Part shown: positions 52,540 through 64,000 of the stretch, in pieces
How the letters are laid out: each line of letters begins with the position of its first letter
Numbering within the stretch: position 1 is the stretch's first letter
Source: Rhizophagus clarus
Lineage: Eukaryota > Glomeromycota > Glomeromycetes > Glomerales > Glomeraceae
Assembly: GCA_015698045.1 (NCBI GenBank)
Contig: BLAL01000218.1
Coordinates: 620,001-684,000, forward strand
Length of the DNA: 64,000 nucleotides
Direction of reading: 5' to 3'
Notes under the pieces: model-generated
Told to the model about the DNA's origin: nothing
Seen by the model: the letters and a program-made list of their open reading frames with translations, nothing else
Databases searched by the model: none
Made by a program: the position numbers and the translations under genes

Positions 52540-54568
52540 ATGGACCAACAAACTAATTCTAAATTAAAAACTGATTTTTTAATATCGAATGATGCCCCAT
52601 TAAGTCATCCAATACAAACCACACTTGAACCGAAATTTAAGAAATGTAATGAATGCAAACGAAGAAGAAAAGTTTATAATAGGGCTGATCAGATTTGCTA
52701 CCAATGTTATAAAGCAAAAAAGGTTCCGTTAAGTGGAAATAAAGTTATTGATGATTTTATAAAGTACACATTAACTAATTACTGCAAAAAGGAAGGGGGA
52801 ATGGAATTTGTTCCATATGATAGATTTAAAGATGTAGAATTTATTGCTGAAGGTGGATTTAGCAAAATTTATAAGGCTATTTGGATTGATGGTCCAATAA
52901 ATAATTGGAATGAAGATGATCAAAAGCATAATACTTATGGCACAATGACAGTTGCTCTTAAGGAACTTGATAAGTCTGAAAACATAAATTCTAAAGAGTT
53001 AAATGAGGTATGGTATTTATCTTAGTTTTAATGGTGAATTTCATCGAAAATAATGTATAATTGACTTATTTATTATTAGCTCAAAATATATTACGATTTC
53101 GTTTTAAAATGGAAACCAAATAAAGGTTCAAGAAGTTTTAATATAAAAAAAGATCCTGATGAAACAAATGATTATTATTTGAATTTGAGTTATCATAATA
53201 AGGTCAATATATATTATGGAATTACCCAAAACCCCATTACAAAAAATTTTATGATAATTATAAAATATTATAAATCGGGAGATTTGACACATTATATAGC
53301 TGATGATTTTTTTAGTCATTCCTGGGTTGCTAAGCTGAAAATTTTGCAAAATATTATATCTGGACTTAAGAACATACATGATGCAAATATAATTCACAAA
53401 GATTATCACAGTGGAAATATTTTTTATAATGGTGAAATAGGTGATTTAGGATTAAGTAAATCTGCAATTGAATCATTAGATGATGATAATGAAATATATG
53501 GAGTCATTCCGTATATTGCTCCAGAGGTTCTTCAAAAAGAAAAATACACTAAAGCTTCAGATATATATAGTTTTAGTATGATTATGTGGGAATTGATGAC
53601 GGGAAGAAAACCATTTTGGGATCGAAGTCATGACACAGAACTTATTATTGAAATAAGTTGTGGTGGTCTTCGTCCTCCAATTGTTACAAATGCACCTGAA
53701 GGTTATATTGAATTAATGAAAGAATGTTGGCATTCTGATCCAAATAAAAGACCGACAGCTACTGAAATATATGAAATGATTAAGGATATATTGTGGTGTA
53801 ACGATGGGATATTTCCTAGTGTAATAGCGTCATCGGATATTGGACCCATAACAAATAATCCAAATGCAATTTATGAAAGCAGACCCCTGAGTGCAATGAT
53901 AAAATCTGTAGAATTAACCAGAAGTTTAAAGATTGAAAGTAAGAGTAATTATTATTTTATTTACTGCATTATATTTTTTTTAATAATATATATACAAATA
54001 ACATATTTATTTATCTTATTTTTTTAGGATCATTGTATTGTCAAAATAATTATAAAACTTTTAACGGTATCTTTTAAGCATACTAATAATTAGTTTTCTA
54101 TTTCGTATTATTAGTATTAATTACTAATAATCTTTATATGACTCTTTTAGGAGATAAAAGAAAGTTTGATAATTCAATTGAAGATACTGAAAATAATAAT
54201 GATAATGGTAATAAATTATTAATAAATTAGTTTATCAATATTTTTATAATTAATTATTTTTTTTTTATATTAAAAAAAAAATACTTCAGATAAAATCACT
54301 AAAAAAATCAAATTAAATATAAATTTCTTTTTGTTCAGTTTTATTTATTTCAATATCGTAATTCAATTAAATTTTATTTTCTTTAGGTTATTTGACAAGA
54401 GAACTTGAATTTGATATTGAGGATAATATTAATCCTTTTAAATCTAATAAAAATAGTAAGTAATAGCATTACATTAATAATATTTAATAGCTAAATCTAT
54501 AGTACTGATTAATTTTCGATTAAAAATATATAGATTATTCTACCAAAGAAATTAATTTTGACATTTAG
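52540..54568 (+). CDS. TKL-type protein kinase 4, five exons
   Basis: Exons 52,540-53,007, 53,080-53,938, 54,151-54,207, 54,387-54,455 and 54,534-54,568 give 495 residues. Introns are phase 0, 1, 1 and 1, all GT-AG. Domains: CNECKRRRK...CYQCYKAK ribbon; [102 protein letters not shown]. The small exons encode KRKFDNSIEDTENNND, YLTRELEFDIEDNINPFK and YSTKEINFDI. The same terminal wording as in kinase 3 (YLTxELxF, EINFDI) confirms the exon calls. Exon 1 is the same length as in kinase 3 (468 bases). A read-through of the second intron stays open for some 30 codons and is hydrophobic. Confidence 0.9.
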
Positions 54569-55056
54569 TTATTTTGAAGCCATTTTCGATTAGCCACTTC
54601 TACGTTTAATGTTAAATTTATTTTTTGTCATATGTCTTTCCTTTAAATTTAGAATATTATAAGTAAATAATGACTAATGATTTATTTGTTACGCATATAC
54701 ATGTTTTATATTACTATCAAATATTAATGCTTGTCTATGATGTTAATTTATGTAACATACTAGTAATATAAATATTAAGATACAACTAGTAATAATTAAT
54801 TGACTGGTAAAAAAGTTTATTTAACAATTCGGTGTTTTATTTGGATGTTGTTCTGTTTATATGATTGGATATTGGATACCTTATTGGACAATTAGAAATT
54901 ATACAGATAAAAGTGTACAAATAGTATTGATCAGAACTGGATATTGCGATATCATAATCTCTACCAATACGACATCATTTATATTTAAAAATAAAAGATG
55001 CTTTATTAGGCAAATTCAATCAAATAATCAACTAACCATTTTTGTTATAAATACGG

Positions 55057-55197
55057 ATATTTTATTGGATGGGAAGTAGCTATATCGATCACAGAACTGA
55101 ATGATTGGATGAAATGGGTCACTTAGTGGCCATTTTTACCAATAAATGAAGGGCCTTATGACCGATATAGCCCCATATCCAATAAAAATATTATCGT
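55057..55197. repeat. MITE-like inverted repeat, 140 bp
   Basis: GGATATTTTATTGGATGGGA and AGCTATATCGATCA on the left pair with TGACCGATATAGCCCCATAT and CCAATAAAAATATTA on the right, giving arms of about 40 bases with some mismatches. The related motif TATTGGAT recurs at 54,840-54,890. Confidence 0.65.
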
Positions 55198-55764
55198 TCT
55201 GACGCTTTTGATCATGCATTAATTAATAACGTTATAAACTATTATAAATGAGCTTTGTATATTTAAGTTTTATTATTTTTAACTCACTTTATAAGCTTTA
55301 TATATAATTTCCTATAAAAATATTCATTTATATATTTTTTTACTCTTATCATATCAATTATATAAATCATGCAATATTGTTATGTTTAATAAAAATATTG
55401 GTCTATAAAAATCTGCATGATTTTATGATCACAGATAATAATGATCAACAACTGTTTATTGTATAAGCACAATGTTTCTCAATCTTGTAAAATGTTAAAT
55501 GTATAATTAGCATATAACAAAATCTCCTTAGAATGTTTTGGTAGAATTTTGGCATATATATATATTAAAGAAGTTAATTAACGCTGATCCGGTTATTATT
55601 AATTATTTAGAAGTTAAAAATCTAGCATTGACCATGATTAAAAATCTAAAATAAATTTTTGAATGAATTCTCTATTTGTTTTTTAAGCTATTGGATAAAA
55701 ACTTTTTATATTGGTAAGTTGTTATGATGTACTGTTTGGGCCAAAAGTGCCAAAATTATGAAAT

Positions 55765-56050
55765 CGATTTTCAATTTTTGAAATTTGAAAATTGATTTTT
55801 TGAAATTTCAAAAAAGGAAACTTTTCTTATAAAGGAATTTTCCTTTAAAGAAAATTTCCTTTTATGGTATTTTTATGATACATAAACTTGTAAATAAGGA
55901 TTTTATGTAATATTTGTGTAATTTAAATTTTTTTAGAAGTTTATGTCATATAAATATTTAAAAAGGAAATTTCCTTTAAAGGAAATTTCAAAAATCAAAA
56001 TTCAATTTTTGAATTTTAATTTTCAAATTTTGATTTTTTTTTAAAATTTC
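55765..56050. repeat. Large imperfect palindrome, about 285 bp
   Basis: The left arm has AAATTGATTTTTTGAAATTT, AAGGAATTTTCCTTTAAAG and TACATAAACTT. The right arm has AGAAGTTTATGTCATATAA, AAGGAAATTTCCTTTAAAGG and AATTTTAATTTTCAAATTTTG. The arms also contain smaller palindromes such as GGAAATTTCC. A foldback MITE is the likely origin; no clear target duplication was found. Confidence 0.7.
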
Positions 56051-56907
56051 AAAAAAATAGTTTGCAAGCTCTGAAGTCACTTACTCGCAAATGTATAGCC
56101 ACAATAGAAATATCAATACCTTATTTTCTCACAGTAATCTTGCTAGCAGTTCCTTGACAGTGATAGACAATGACCTAGGTCATACAAAAAACTCAATGAC
56201 ATGGTCATATGTCTATTTAGTCATAAATGATCTATGATCAGTCATATAAGTCATAGTAGTCATTATAAATAGCTCCACAGATTGCTACTGATTTTTTTCC
56301 AGATTTGGTATATTTATTTCATTAAAAATATAATCGAAGAAATCAATTCTTGGATAAAAACCGCATGCTTCCATAGCGCGCGTAACTTATTGAATAACGT
56401 TTTTTTTAAAATATTTTGTTATTTTATATGTTCAATCTTCGCATGTCATTCGAATGACCTTAAACGAATTCAGATGGCCATAATTTTACTATAAAGTTAA
56501 AGCGTTTTCCATTAGATTAAATAATATAATCAAATTCCGATCAACATAACCGTGCAAATTAATCGTAAGTTATTACCAAATCTGCATACAAAAATTCAGT
56601 CATAACGTAGAATTTATATTTCTGTACTTCACCAACATTTTGGCATTGATAAATAGTATTATTTATAGTGAGGACTTTATCGTAATTAATAATTAACGAA
56701 GATAACCGATTCAGCGAGAATTGAATCCCACCTAAGTGTTTCACTAAGATCATAGATCATAACACAAAAATGTGACCCCTGATAAAGTATCTAGAACATT
56801 TCGTCATTCTTCACATCATACTGTATTTTAATATAAATACGATATGAATAATACAAGATTATATACAAAAAGGTCTTTATTTGTTATTTTACTGAAAGGT
56901 TGATTTT

Positions 56908-58050
56908 TTGACCTTTGTTTTAACTCTCGATTTTCGCGTTTACGGATATATTGCCAACGTGACGTTATTTTATTACATCCTAAGTTCACTTGTTAATAGT
57001 TCTATCCCTGTTGATATCGGCGATCCAACCAAAGTTGTGATGTTGATGTTTCTCTTAAAAATCTCACCTTTGGACATATCAAGAAATTGATATGGCCTAA
57101 CGACAAGAAGGCCAGTGAGCTGAGACTATGGGAAGTTGAAATTTTGCGTGAAGAAAAAAAGGATACGTTGTATAAACTTAACAAAACTGAGCCCTTTTCA
57201 GCTTATGAATATTCACCCCAAACCATCCATGTCATCGCATAGCCGCCGTCTGCTACCACTGGTAAGTGTTTCCTAATGATTTACCTCTCGAACAAAAATG
57301 GCTTTTTGTAGGCTTAAGTATACAATCAACAATAAACAGGTGGTTTTAATTCACTGCATTAGTTTTGCTGATGTACATCCCTTCTGATGGAGTTAAGATT
57401 GAAATCAAAAAACAAGTTTGGCTCTTTTAAATGATTTTTTACTTACATCCACTCTTGTTTTTTTTTTTTAGTTATAGAGCCCTTCCCACACATAAATATT
57501 CTTTCAGTGAACAAACTTATTGACGCGCTCACCTTGATTTGGCACATTAAGATGGTGGACAGCAACTCTCCAGGCCAACAAAATGACTCTTGTGTTAAAC
57601 TGGAGATGGAACCCTCTTTTTTCAAAATAAGTTTGCCAAGCACCATAACCAAACAATCTACCATACCAGTAGATCTGTGTCTCCCTCTGTACGAATCAAA
57701 TAAAATCTGGAATGAACTATCTCAATCCATTTTATAACAATCTCCAATTCAAAGAAATGGTTTCTCTTGTGCGAGACAAATTGATAAACAATCTGAGAGA
57801 CATAACTGTTCTTACAAGGGTTTCAGGAGTTGGAAGTATTTGGGATCACTATGAACTATTGGTCAATATATATTGGTTTTACTCCTATTGGGGGATAATA
57901 TGGCAATTTTATGGACCATGAGCTTGAAAATATCAAAGCTAAACAAACCACCAGAACTTGGCCAAACTAAAGAATAGAAAGAAGTATTTGCTTCGCTAGA
58001 TCTAACAACTAGAAATAGTCTCACAGACTTTTACTTATCAGAATGCTTCT
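56908..58050 (+). pseudogene. Crinkler (CRN)-like gene remnant (fossil)
   Basis: The N-terminal part carries the crinkler wording: SIPVDIGDPTKVV, then a KLIWPNDKKASELRLWEVEI block, KLNKTEPFSAYEY and QTIHVIA, as in the ubiquitin-like header of CRN proteins, which ends near IHVIVQPP. A GTAAGT sits just after it and coding-like sequence resumes near 57,475 (ILSVNKLIDALTLIWHIKMV). Crinklers are a large secreted or nuclear effector-like family known in oomycetes and these fungi. This copy is clearly broken, with several breaks. The large hAT element begins at its downstream edge. Confidence 0.65.
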
Positions 58051-59584
58051 TCATAAAATTTTCAGGGTATTCAATATTGTACAAATACCTAATTTCTCAA
58101 AATTTACACAATATGGTTAACAATATTGCATATATAATTTTTTGTACAAAATTTGTATAAAAATTAATGCAATATATTGCATGGAATTTACACTTTATAT
58201 ATTAAATATGCAAATAATATGCATTTTCTCAATTTTTTCATGCACAAAATTTTGCATATTTTTTACACAAAAAAATTTCCTTATGTTATTCAGGAAGAAA
58301 TTTCAATATCAAAGGAATGGCTTTTTGCACAGCTCCAAATAGAAACCAAAAATTTCTCAAGGAAATTGAAGAATAATAATATACAGTACATATTTCTTCA
58401 CTTATTGATGATATCAACAAATGTCTTAATATGAAAACTAATCTCAATATGAAATCTGTAATCTCAATATGAAAACTCTGATATTATTATTTGATGAGGT
58501 GTAAGTCCTTTGTAATACATCCGATTATGGAGAATATAATGTGAGTTCAGATTGATGATGAAAAAATTTGGAATTTCTTGCAGGGTCAACATGCATATGT
58601 CAAATGGAATTTCTCTCATTACTAGTGTTGGAAAAGCCCCAACATTTACATGATCATATTATTTAAAGCTTCATTAATTTCACGTGGTGATATCCTGCAG
58701 AATCTTGATGCGGTAATTGATCTAAGAAATGTTTTGCCCAAAATTCTTAACTACTTTGGGATTAGGGATTGGAATCGATTCTACCAAAATCAAATTAATT
58801 GAAAATTGAATCGTCTGAATAGAATTGATTAATCGAATCTAAAAATCCAATCTCAATAAATCAATTATTTTGATATTATGATGCAGTGAAAATAATCTTG
58901 CCATTTCTATAACTGTACTTTGACAAAAAAAATTTCATCAAATTACTAAAAATGTTGATAAAATTAAATTCAGCACTTGAACATTCTGGCCAATACTATA
59001 TATAATGCCAGCCAGAATTATGAATTAATACGATCAATAAAAATTTCACCATTTTTATTTAAAACAATATATTATCTTGATTAGAATAGAATTGGAATAT
59101 TACAATTTATTATAATAATATTTTATAATATAGTCGTACTGTTTGGCCTAAAACCTCAGAATTTCATGACGATCTACATCTGAACTAGGTTCAGATGATA
59201 TTACAAATATTAGAAAATCACATTGTAATATTATATTAATTCGATTAGATTCAATTAATTGAAATCGAAAATTGAATCCCTGAATTGAAACTTGGATACA
59301 GTTATCAAATTTTTAATTATTCAATTCCTATTTGGGATATCTTCTTAAGGGTTGACCTCAAAACTGTGCATCATTTGTTCAGATGCTGATATCAGGGTGT
59401 GTTTCAACTGATAAAATGAAAGATCAAGAAATTCTTGAACTTGTTCAGTTATGGTATGAAAAATTTGCAAGGACATGACAAAATATTTGAAAAACGCGTG
59501 TAAACATTTGGTGATAATCATCACAATCCAGAAACGACGATTATAAATGTTCTTAGACTTCATGTTTTTACAATAATAAGTACA

Positions 59585-60950
59585 AGGCAGTCATATATAG
59601 AGCTTCTTCAACACAGCATCATTCCTTGCAAGTCACTAGAATTCATCACTCTTGTCCCTAGTGACACTACTACAATTGAAATCAACTCATCTCTTGAATC
59701 TTATCTTGTCTCTAACATAGAACGTTATCTTAAATCAAAAGGAAAAATTTTGATTTATTGAGGAGAATATTATCCGGCTCAATATCACTTCATCAATCAG
59801 AAACGAATTTGATGTGGCCTTTATTACAGTAATCATCCAAAAACATTGGCATAATGTGCGAGATGAATTTAACAAGTGGAAAAATGGTCAAGAATTTGAC
59901 CTTCCTTTATGGATCACTTCCACAATGAAATTTGTAACAATATCAAATCTATCAGAAGCAGTTCCTATAGAAGAATATGTTTATGATACAATTTATTGCA
60001 ATTATGCAATTCAACCAGAAATCTACTCAGGATCAGATTGGTGATCTCTCTTATGTATGATGAGCAAAATATGGTACTGCTATCCAGTGTTCGGCAAATG
60101 ACTTGAAATGACAAATGATTCAAATGACAAATGACAAATGACGTGTCATTTCATTGCTCAAATGACATTTGAATGTAATGTTGGCCGGTACTATAGTTCT
60201 GGCCTGCATTATGTTTTACTTTATTTTTTTTTATTTTTGATTGAATCACATGATAAAAATATTAACCAATCAAAATCAAATGACTGAAATGACCAAATGA
60301 CAAATAATGACAAATGATTAGCTAAATCATTTGAATGGTCAAATGACCAGGTCATTTCCGAACACCTGCTGCTATCAGCAAGCTGTACAGTTTCTGGAAG
60401 TCATATTGAGCGAAATAAAGTCAAAAGCCAGTTTATCAAGTCATGTATGAAATATCAGTATATGGAATACCTGAGAAAGAGAAAAAGTTCTGAAACCACG
60501 GAATCTTACTCTTATAAAAACAACCACGCTTCCAAACAGGTTATGGTGAAATTCCCAATGATACTACAGTTAATGAAGAGGATGACTTAGAAGAGGATTG
60601 GAAAGAAGAGGATGAGAAAAAATATGGACAAGGTTTAAACTTTGGTGGTGCAGATTATGATTTGGAATACACTGAAAATACTTATCCAATGCCTCTGAAC
60701 ATAAAGAGAAACATGAGAAAATCAAAACTTTAAGGGATAATAAAAAACATATTTATGTTTCAGTGGAACTTCCTCATAGGCGTAGTGAAAGGCCAGAATT
60801 GTTTCGAATTAATGATTATGGTGATCTCGTGATTATTATCGATGATCGTAATATGGAGCATGTTTTTGGATCGTCCATTAAGAAGCTAATGGAAAATCTT
60901 AGGTATGATATATCTTTACACAATGATTTTGCTGCAAATGCATTCTAATG
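59585..60950 (+). pseudogene. Unidentified broken gene inside the hAT element
   Basis: Readings in successive frames are IELLQHSIIPCKSLEFITLV, ESYLVSNIERYLKSKGKILI, EFDVAFITVIIQKHWHNVRD, KWKNGQEFDLPLWITSTMKF and, after the nested MITE is skipped, SGSHIERNKVKSQFIKSCMK, then YGIPEKEKK, acidic EEDDLEEDWKEEDEKKYGQG and RPELFRINDYGDLVIIIDDR, ending FAANAF at about 60,948. The protein joins cleanly across the MITE (VLLS|ASCTV), showing that the gene was there first. Stops lie near 59,758 and 60,042. No family is recognised. Confidence 0.5.
60085..60368. mobile_element. hAT MITE nested in the larger hAT element
   Basis: The ends are CAGTGTTCGGCAAATGAC and, on the complement of the right end, CAGGTGTTCGGAAATGACC. 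Perfect 8-base duplications CTGCTATC lie at 60,077-60,084 and 60,369-60,376. Subterminal CAAATGACAAATGAC repeats occur in both orientations. It is 284 bases with no coding. Confidence 0.93.
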
Positions 60951-61428
60951 TAAGAATTTTTATTCTTAGGGAAAAAAGCAACAAAAATCAAGATTTATTT
61001 AGAAAAAGACGTAAAAGAAAACAAGAAGATTTGATGGATCAAACAGAATAATGTAAAATTTTGTTGCAGATTCAGCTAATCAGTGTTCTAGTCATGAATA
61101 AAAAAATTGCTAAATAATGTATATGAAATCACTATGTAAGAATATATTGTTAGTATCTTCGCATATATTATAAGCGCATTAGATTACATCATAGTAATAT
61201 ATAAAATTTATATTAGCAATCAATTGCAATAAATAGATTATTGTAAAAAGGTTAGTCAGCTAAGCAAATAATTGGAGCATCAGGAAATTTTTTTTGTGTA
61301 AAACATATGTGCATGAAAAAATTGATTTGCACACCCTGAAAATGCACATTATTTGCATATTTAATATATTTAATATATAAAGTGTAAATTTTGAGAAATT
61401 AGGTATTTGTACAATATTGAATACCCTG

Positions 61429-63652
61429 AAAATTTCGGGATGAGTAGCGGATGTTTCAAGGGAGAAATCACTCGAGCCCTAACCCCCTTTGTCCTTCTTT
61501 CATCGAAAATAGCCACAAACACGCTTCGGTGTCATCATCATAAACAGAACGATGACCTGAGGATATACGACTCACAGAAGAGAATCGCTTGATCTTACTA
61601 GAAGCAAGAAATGAGGCGCAGGTCAATATATGTTAGGATGGCGTGATTGAATCGTATATCCACCATGGGAAGACTTATAAGCGATCCAAGTTTTTAACAC
61701 GTTGAAATAAGTGCCCCAGGCGTGTACCACGGTGCTATACTTATGATTAAAGTCACGTGCAAGTCGGTTCGGTGAGATTGTCTGCGGAGACTGAAAGCTT
61801 TTGGAGGTAGGTAAATTTTCAGACTTGACTTCACTGAAATCGCAGGTTTTCATTGTCTTTTGTATTTAGTAGTTATGCAGCTGGTCTCAACTATTGTGAT
61901 ATTTGGTATACAGTAATTAGTATCAAATAATGTCAATATGATCTGCATCTTATCAATTTGGTTTTTGTATTTCCAGACAACTGTCATTACCTTAAAGATG
62001 TTTCAGATATCATTCAAGATAATAGATTTCTGATTTAATAGTGTATCAACTGGAACCATATTTTCATAATTATGTAGTCCTTGGAAGTTCTATTAAGTTT
62101 TTATTAGGCTAAATGCCTCGACGCACACTAAGCAAAAATTTCATGTTGCAGAAATTCCTATCAAGACAAGTTCGCGCAAGCCAACCGAACAAAACTATTA
62201 ACGGATAAGAAACCGAAATTGTGTAATATAATAGTGATTATGAGTAAACCTACTATTGTGTATCGTAACAGTTTAATAAAGTTTTACTTATTCCGATATC
62301 GATATGCAGTACCTTATTAAAACAAACTTTTTTTTTTTAATTCATTCGAGAGCAGGAAGCGTTTACGAATTATTATATACTGGAAAAGTTCGTCAATTAA
62401 TTTTGAATATCCTGGTAAAGCTAAATAGTGAATTATTTTAATCTTTTGTCAGATTATGGTAACATCAAAAAATACAGATTAGTTAATTTGCTTTACTGCA
62501 TTAAAAGCAAAAGGATACGAATGAAGAAGATTACACAGAGAAATAGACGCTTAAAGAGTTTATTATCTTCTGATATCAGGAGTGAGGTTAAATATTTGGA
62601 TGTGATGTTGCTTTTCTTGCAATTATTGTCGAGGTCTTAAATAATAATATAATCTATCGTAATTCTTTCTTTCCTTTACTATCAAATTTTAAACAACTGA
62701 ATTTACTAAAATTTTTTATAATTTACCTTTAAAATTATTTATTGTTGATGTACTCATTCAATTATATATATATTTTTTATTAAATAACTTCAAAGAAATT
62801 TTTTTTCCTAAAAAGTATTGTCCTTAAATTTGTAATTTTAAAATATCAATCGCGTATAATTTGTAGAGAACAATTTTTTTGTTGGTAAATATCATAACGG
62901 ACCGGTCAATATCCTTAGAGAGTTGTAAAGAGTTGTAACGCGATATTATTTACTATCATCAAAATATTTGAGAGTTTAGAATTTGTTATGAGAATTTGAT
63001 CTATAGAAAGCAGTATTATGAAAAAAAAGTTCCATTTGGTTTAGATACTCGACATTGATTATCCATATGGCGGATTTATGGATTTCCGTATAATCCTTTT
63101 AATCTACAACAGCTGCTCATAAGTCAGCAAGAAACAAAATATTTGTTTCAATCTTTTTTTTTCGCTTATGATAAATTATCGATTTCTTCGAAAAAAATTT
63201 GGCATCACTAATCATCATTAGAAATTAGAAATATCCTAAATATCCTTTACCCGTCACAAATGTAACATTAAAGATCAATTAAATTCATCTCATATGTTTG
63301 AAACTTCGAATAAGTTATATGTGATTTATTTACTAAAATAATTTTTTTTTTCCTTGAAAAAAAAAAAAAAAAGAAAAAAAAAAGATAAATAGTGATAAAA
63401 GTACAAATTGAATATGATAACCCATAAATGATTAATTATACAGACCTAGATTACATTTATATTAATTATTTAACAAAAATACATATAATCCAAATCAGTC
63501 ACATTAACCCATTATATATATATATAAATTCTAATTATTAATTTTGTTTTTTTAAACTACATAAATATATACATACATATACGCATACGTATACGTATAT
63601 ATATAAAATATAAAATAAAGATTGTCCATTATTGTTTTTTTTACAAAAATGT
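61429..63652. other. Gene-poor stretch right of the hAT element
   Basis: 61,437-61,860 is clearly GC-richer than the rest and may be an old coding region. On the minus strand 61,853-61,623 reads TCDFSEVKSENLPTSKSFQS and STVVHAWGTYFNVLKTWIAY, 76 codons from ATG, unrecognised. 62,428-62,640 is a Lys/Arg-rich 70-codon frame of doubtful reality. 63,355-63,385 is poly(A), and 63,560-63,605 is TA/CG-alternating sequence (ACATACATATACGCATACGT). Confidence 0.35.
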
Positions 63653-64000
63653 CTAATGACCACCATCACCATAATAATCATTGGGATTATAATAATTCTG
63701 AGGCGGAGTAGGAGAATTTCTTGGATAACCAGGACCCATACCGGGAGAATTTGTTCTAGGATGTTGTGGTTGTTGATAAGGACTCCTATTAGGAGGTGGG
63801 CGTGGATAAGGTGGTTGAAATGGTTGTTGATAGGGAGGCTGTGATGGTTTTTGTTGATAAGGAGGCTGTGGTGGTTGTTGATAAGGAGGCTGTGATGGTT
63901 GTTGATATGGAGGCTGTGATGGTCGTTGATAAGGAGGCTGTGATGGTTGTTGATAAGGAGGCTGTGGCGGTTGTGGAGGGAAATAACCTTGCTGTGATGC
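63653..64000 (-). CDS. C-terminus of a Pro/Gln/Tyr-repeat protein (5' partial)
   Basis: An open minus-strand frame runs from the window edge to TAG at 63,655-63,653, 115 residues, with no start inside the window. It is built from PSQPPYQQ units (seven to eight copies), then PPYPRPPPNRSPYQQPQ, NSPGMGPGYPRNSPTPP and a Tyr/Asn/Gly end (QNYYNPNDYYGDGG). Such tails occur on fungal penta-EF-hand, RNA-binding and cell-wall-associated proteins as disordered, multivalent regions; the attached domain is outside the window. The regular frame and the GC rise mark it as real coding. Confidence 0.8.
   Translation of the reverse strand, partial: ASQQGYFPPQPPQPPYQQPSQPPYQRPSQPPYQQPSQPPYQQPPQPPYQQKPSQPPYQQPFQPPYPRPPPNRSPYQQPQHPRTNSPGMGPGYPRNSPTPPQNYYNPNDYYGDGGH

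Larger units (their letters stand above)
54569..56880. other. Gene-poor stretch with palindromic repeats
   Basis: Apart from the two inverted repeats listed separately, 56,150-56,275 holds many GTCATA/TATGAC motifs in both orientations. No gene or RNA is supported; frames at 54,861 and 56,282 look like composition. Confidence 0.5.
58063..61428. mobile_element. hAT-type DNA transposon, 3.4 kb, with captured or decayed coding sequence
   Basis: The inverted ends begin CAGGGTATTCAATATTGTAC and extend over about 50 matching bases, with weaker matches to about 230. The flanks carry 8-base duplications AAAATTTT (58,055-58,062) and AAAATTTC (61,429-61,436). CAGGG ends and 8-base duplications define hAT. 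I recognise no hAT transposase. The interior holds broken plus-strand coding sequence of another kind, so the copy is non-autonomous and may have captured a gene. Confidence 0.85.

Overview
The window is very AT-rich and reads as nuclear DNA of an arbuscular mycorrhizal fungus (Glomeromycotina, most like Rhizophagus). The best evidence is a cluster of intron-containing TKL-type protein kinases with the lineage-typical wording [29 protein letters not shown] and ECWHSDPNKRPT. Short introns, dense repeats, a crinkler-like remnant and many nested transposons agree. Species-level identity is inference.

Layout. 1-263: 3' end of a host gene with one intron. About 790-9,660: a Polinton/Maverick-type virus-like element, treated as a fossil. 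Its parts are a protein-primed PolB tail, an A32-type packaging ATPase, a chromodomain integrase, an NPxTGR adaptor protein and small zinc-ribbon genes, plus a retrotransposon-type gag gene and a retropepsin-like gene. 9,770-15,260: gene-free repeat land. Two satellites built on a TTCTGTACAAA motif bracket about 21 tandem units (12.1-14.4 kb) whose three stem-loops per unit co-vary.

15,570-33,000: one RNase H-bearing LINE on the minus strand (about 7.4 kb once insertions are removed). It is split by a 7.1-kb CACTA/EnSpm element (24,827-31,947, AAT target duplication) and by a 2.9-kb PIF/Harbinger element (19,496-22,388, ATT target duplication). All three have decayed coding regions.

34.9-54.6 kb: kinase territory, with a kinase relic (minus, 34.9-35.2 kb), four intact-looking kinase genes (36.8, 39.5, 42.5 and 52.5 kb) and a chimeric kinase pseudogene at 49.2 kb. 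The pseudogene's 3' half and about 1 kb of flank duplicate the end of the second kinase gene. The kinases share an N-terminal CxxC-CxxC zinc-ribbon-like segment, a phase-0 intron before the catalytic lobe and, in the two best-preserved copies, a 3' tail of small exons ending in EINFDI. A Mutator-type MITE lies at 45.3 kb.

54.6-64 kb: palindromic MITE-like repeats, a crinkler-like gene fossil, a 3.4-kb hAT-type element (58,063-61,428) that carries decayed coding sequence and contains a second small hAT MITE, and at the right edge the 3' end of a Pro/Gln/Tyr-repeat protein gene on the minus strand. No rRNA gene, convincing tRNA or CRISPR array was seen. All family assignments come from reading motifs; no search was run.
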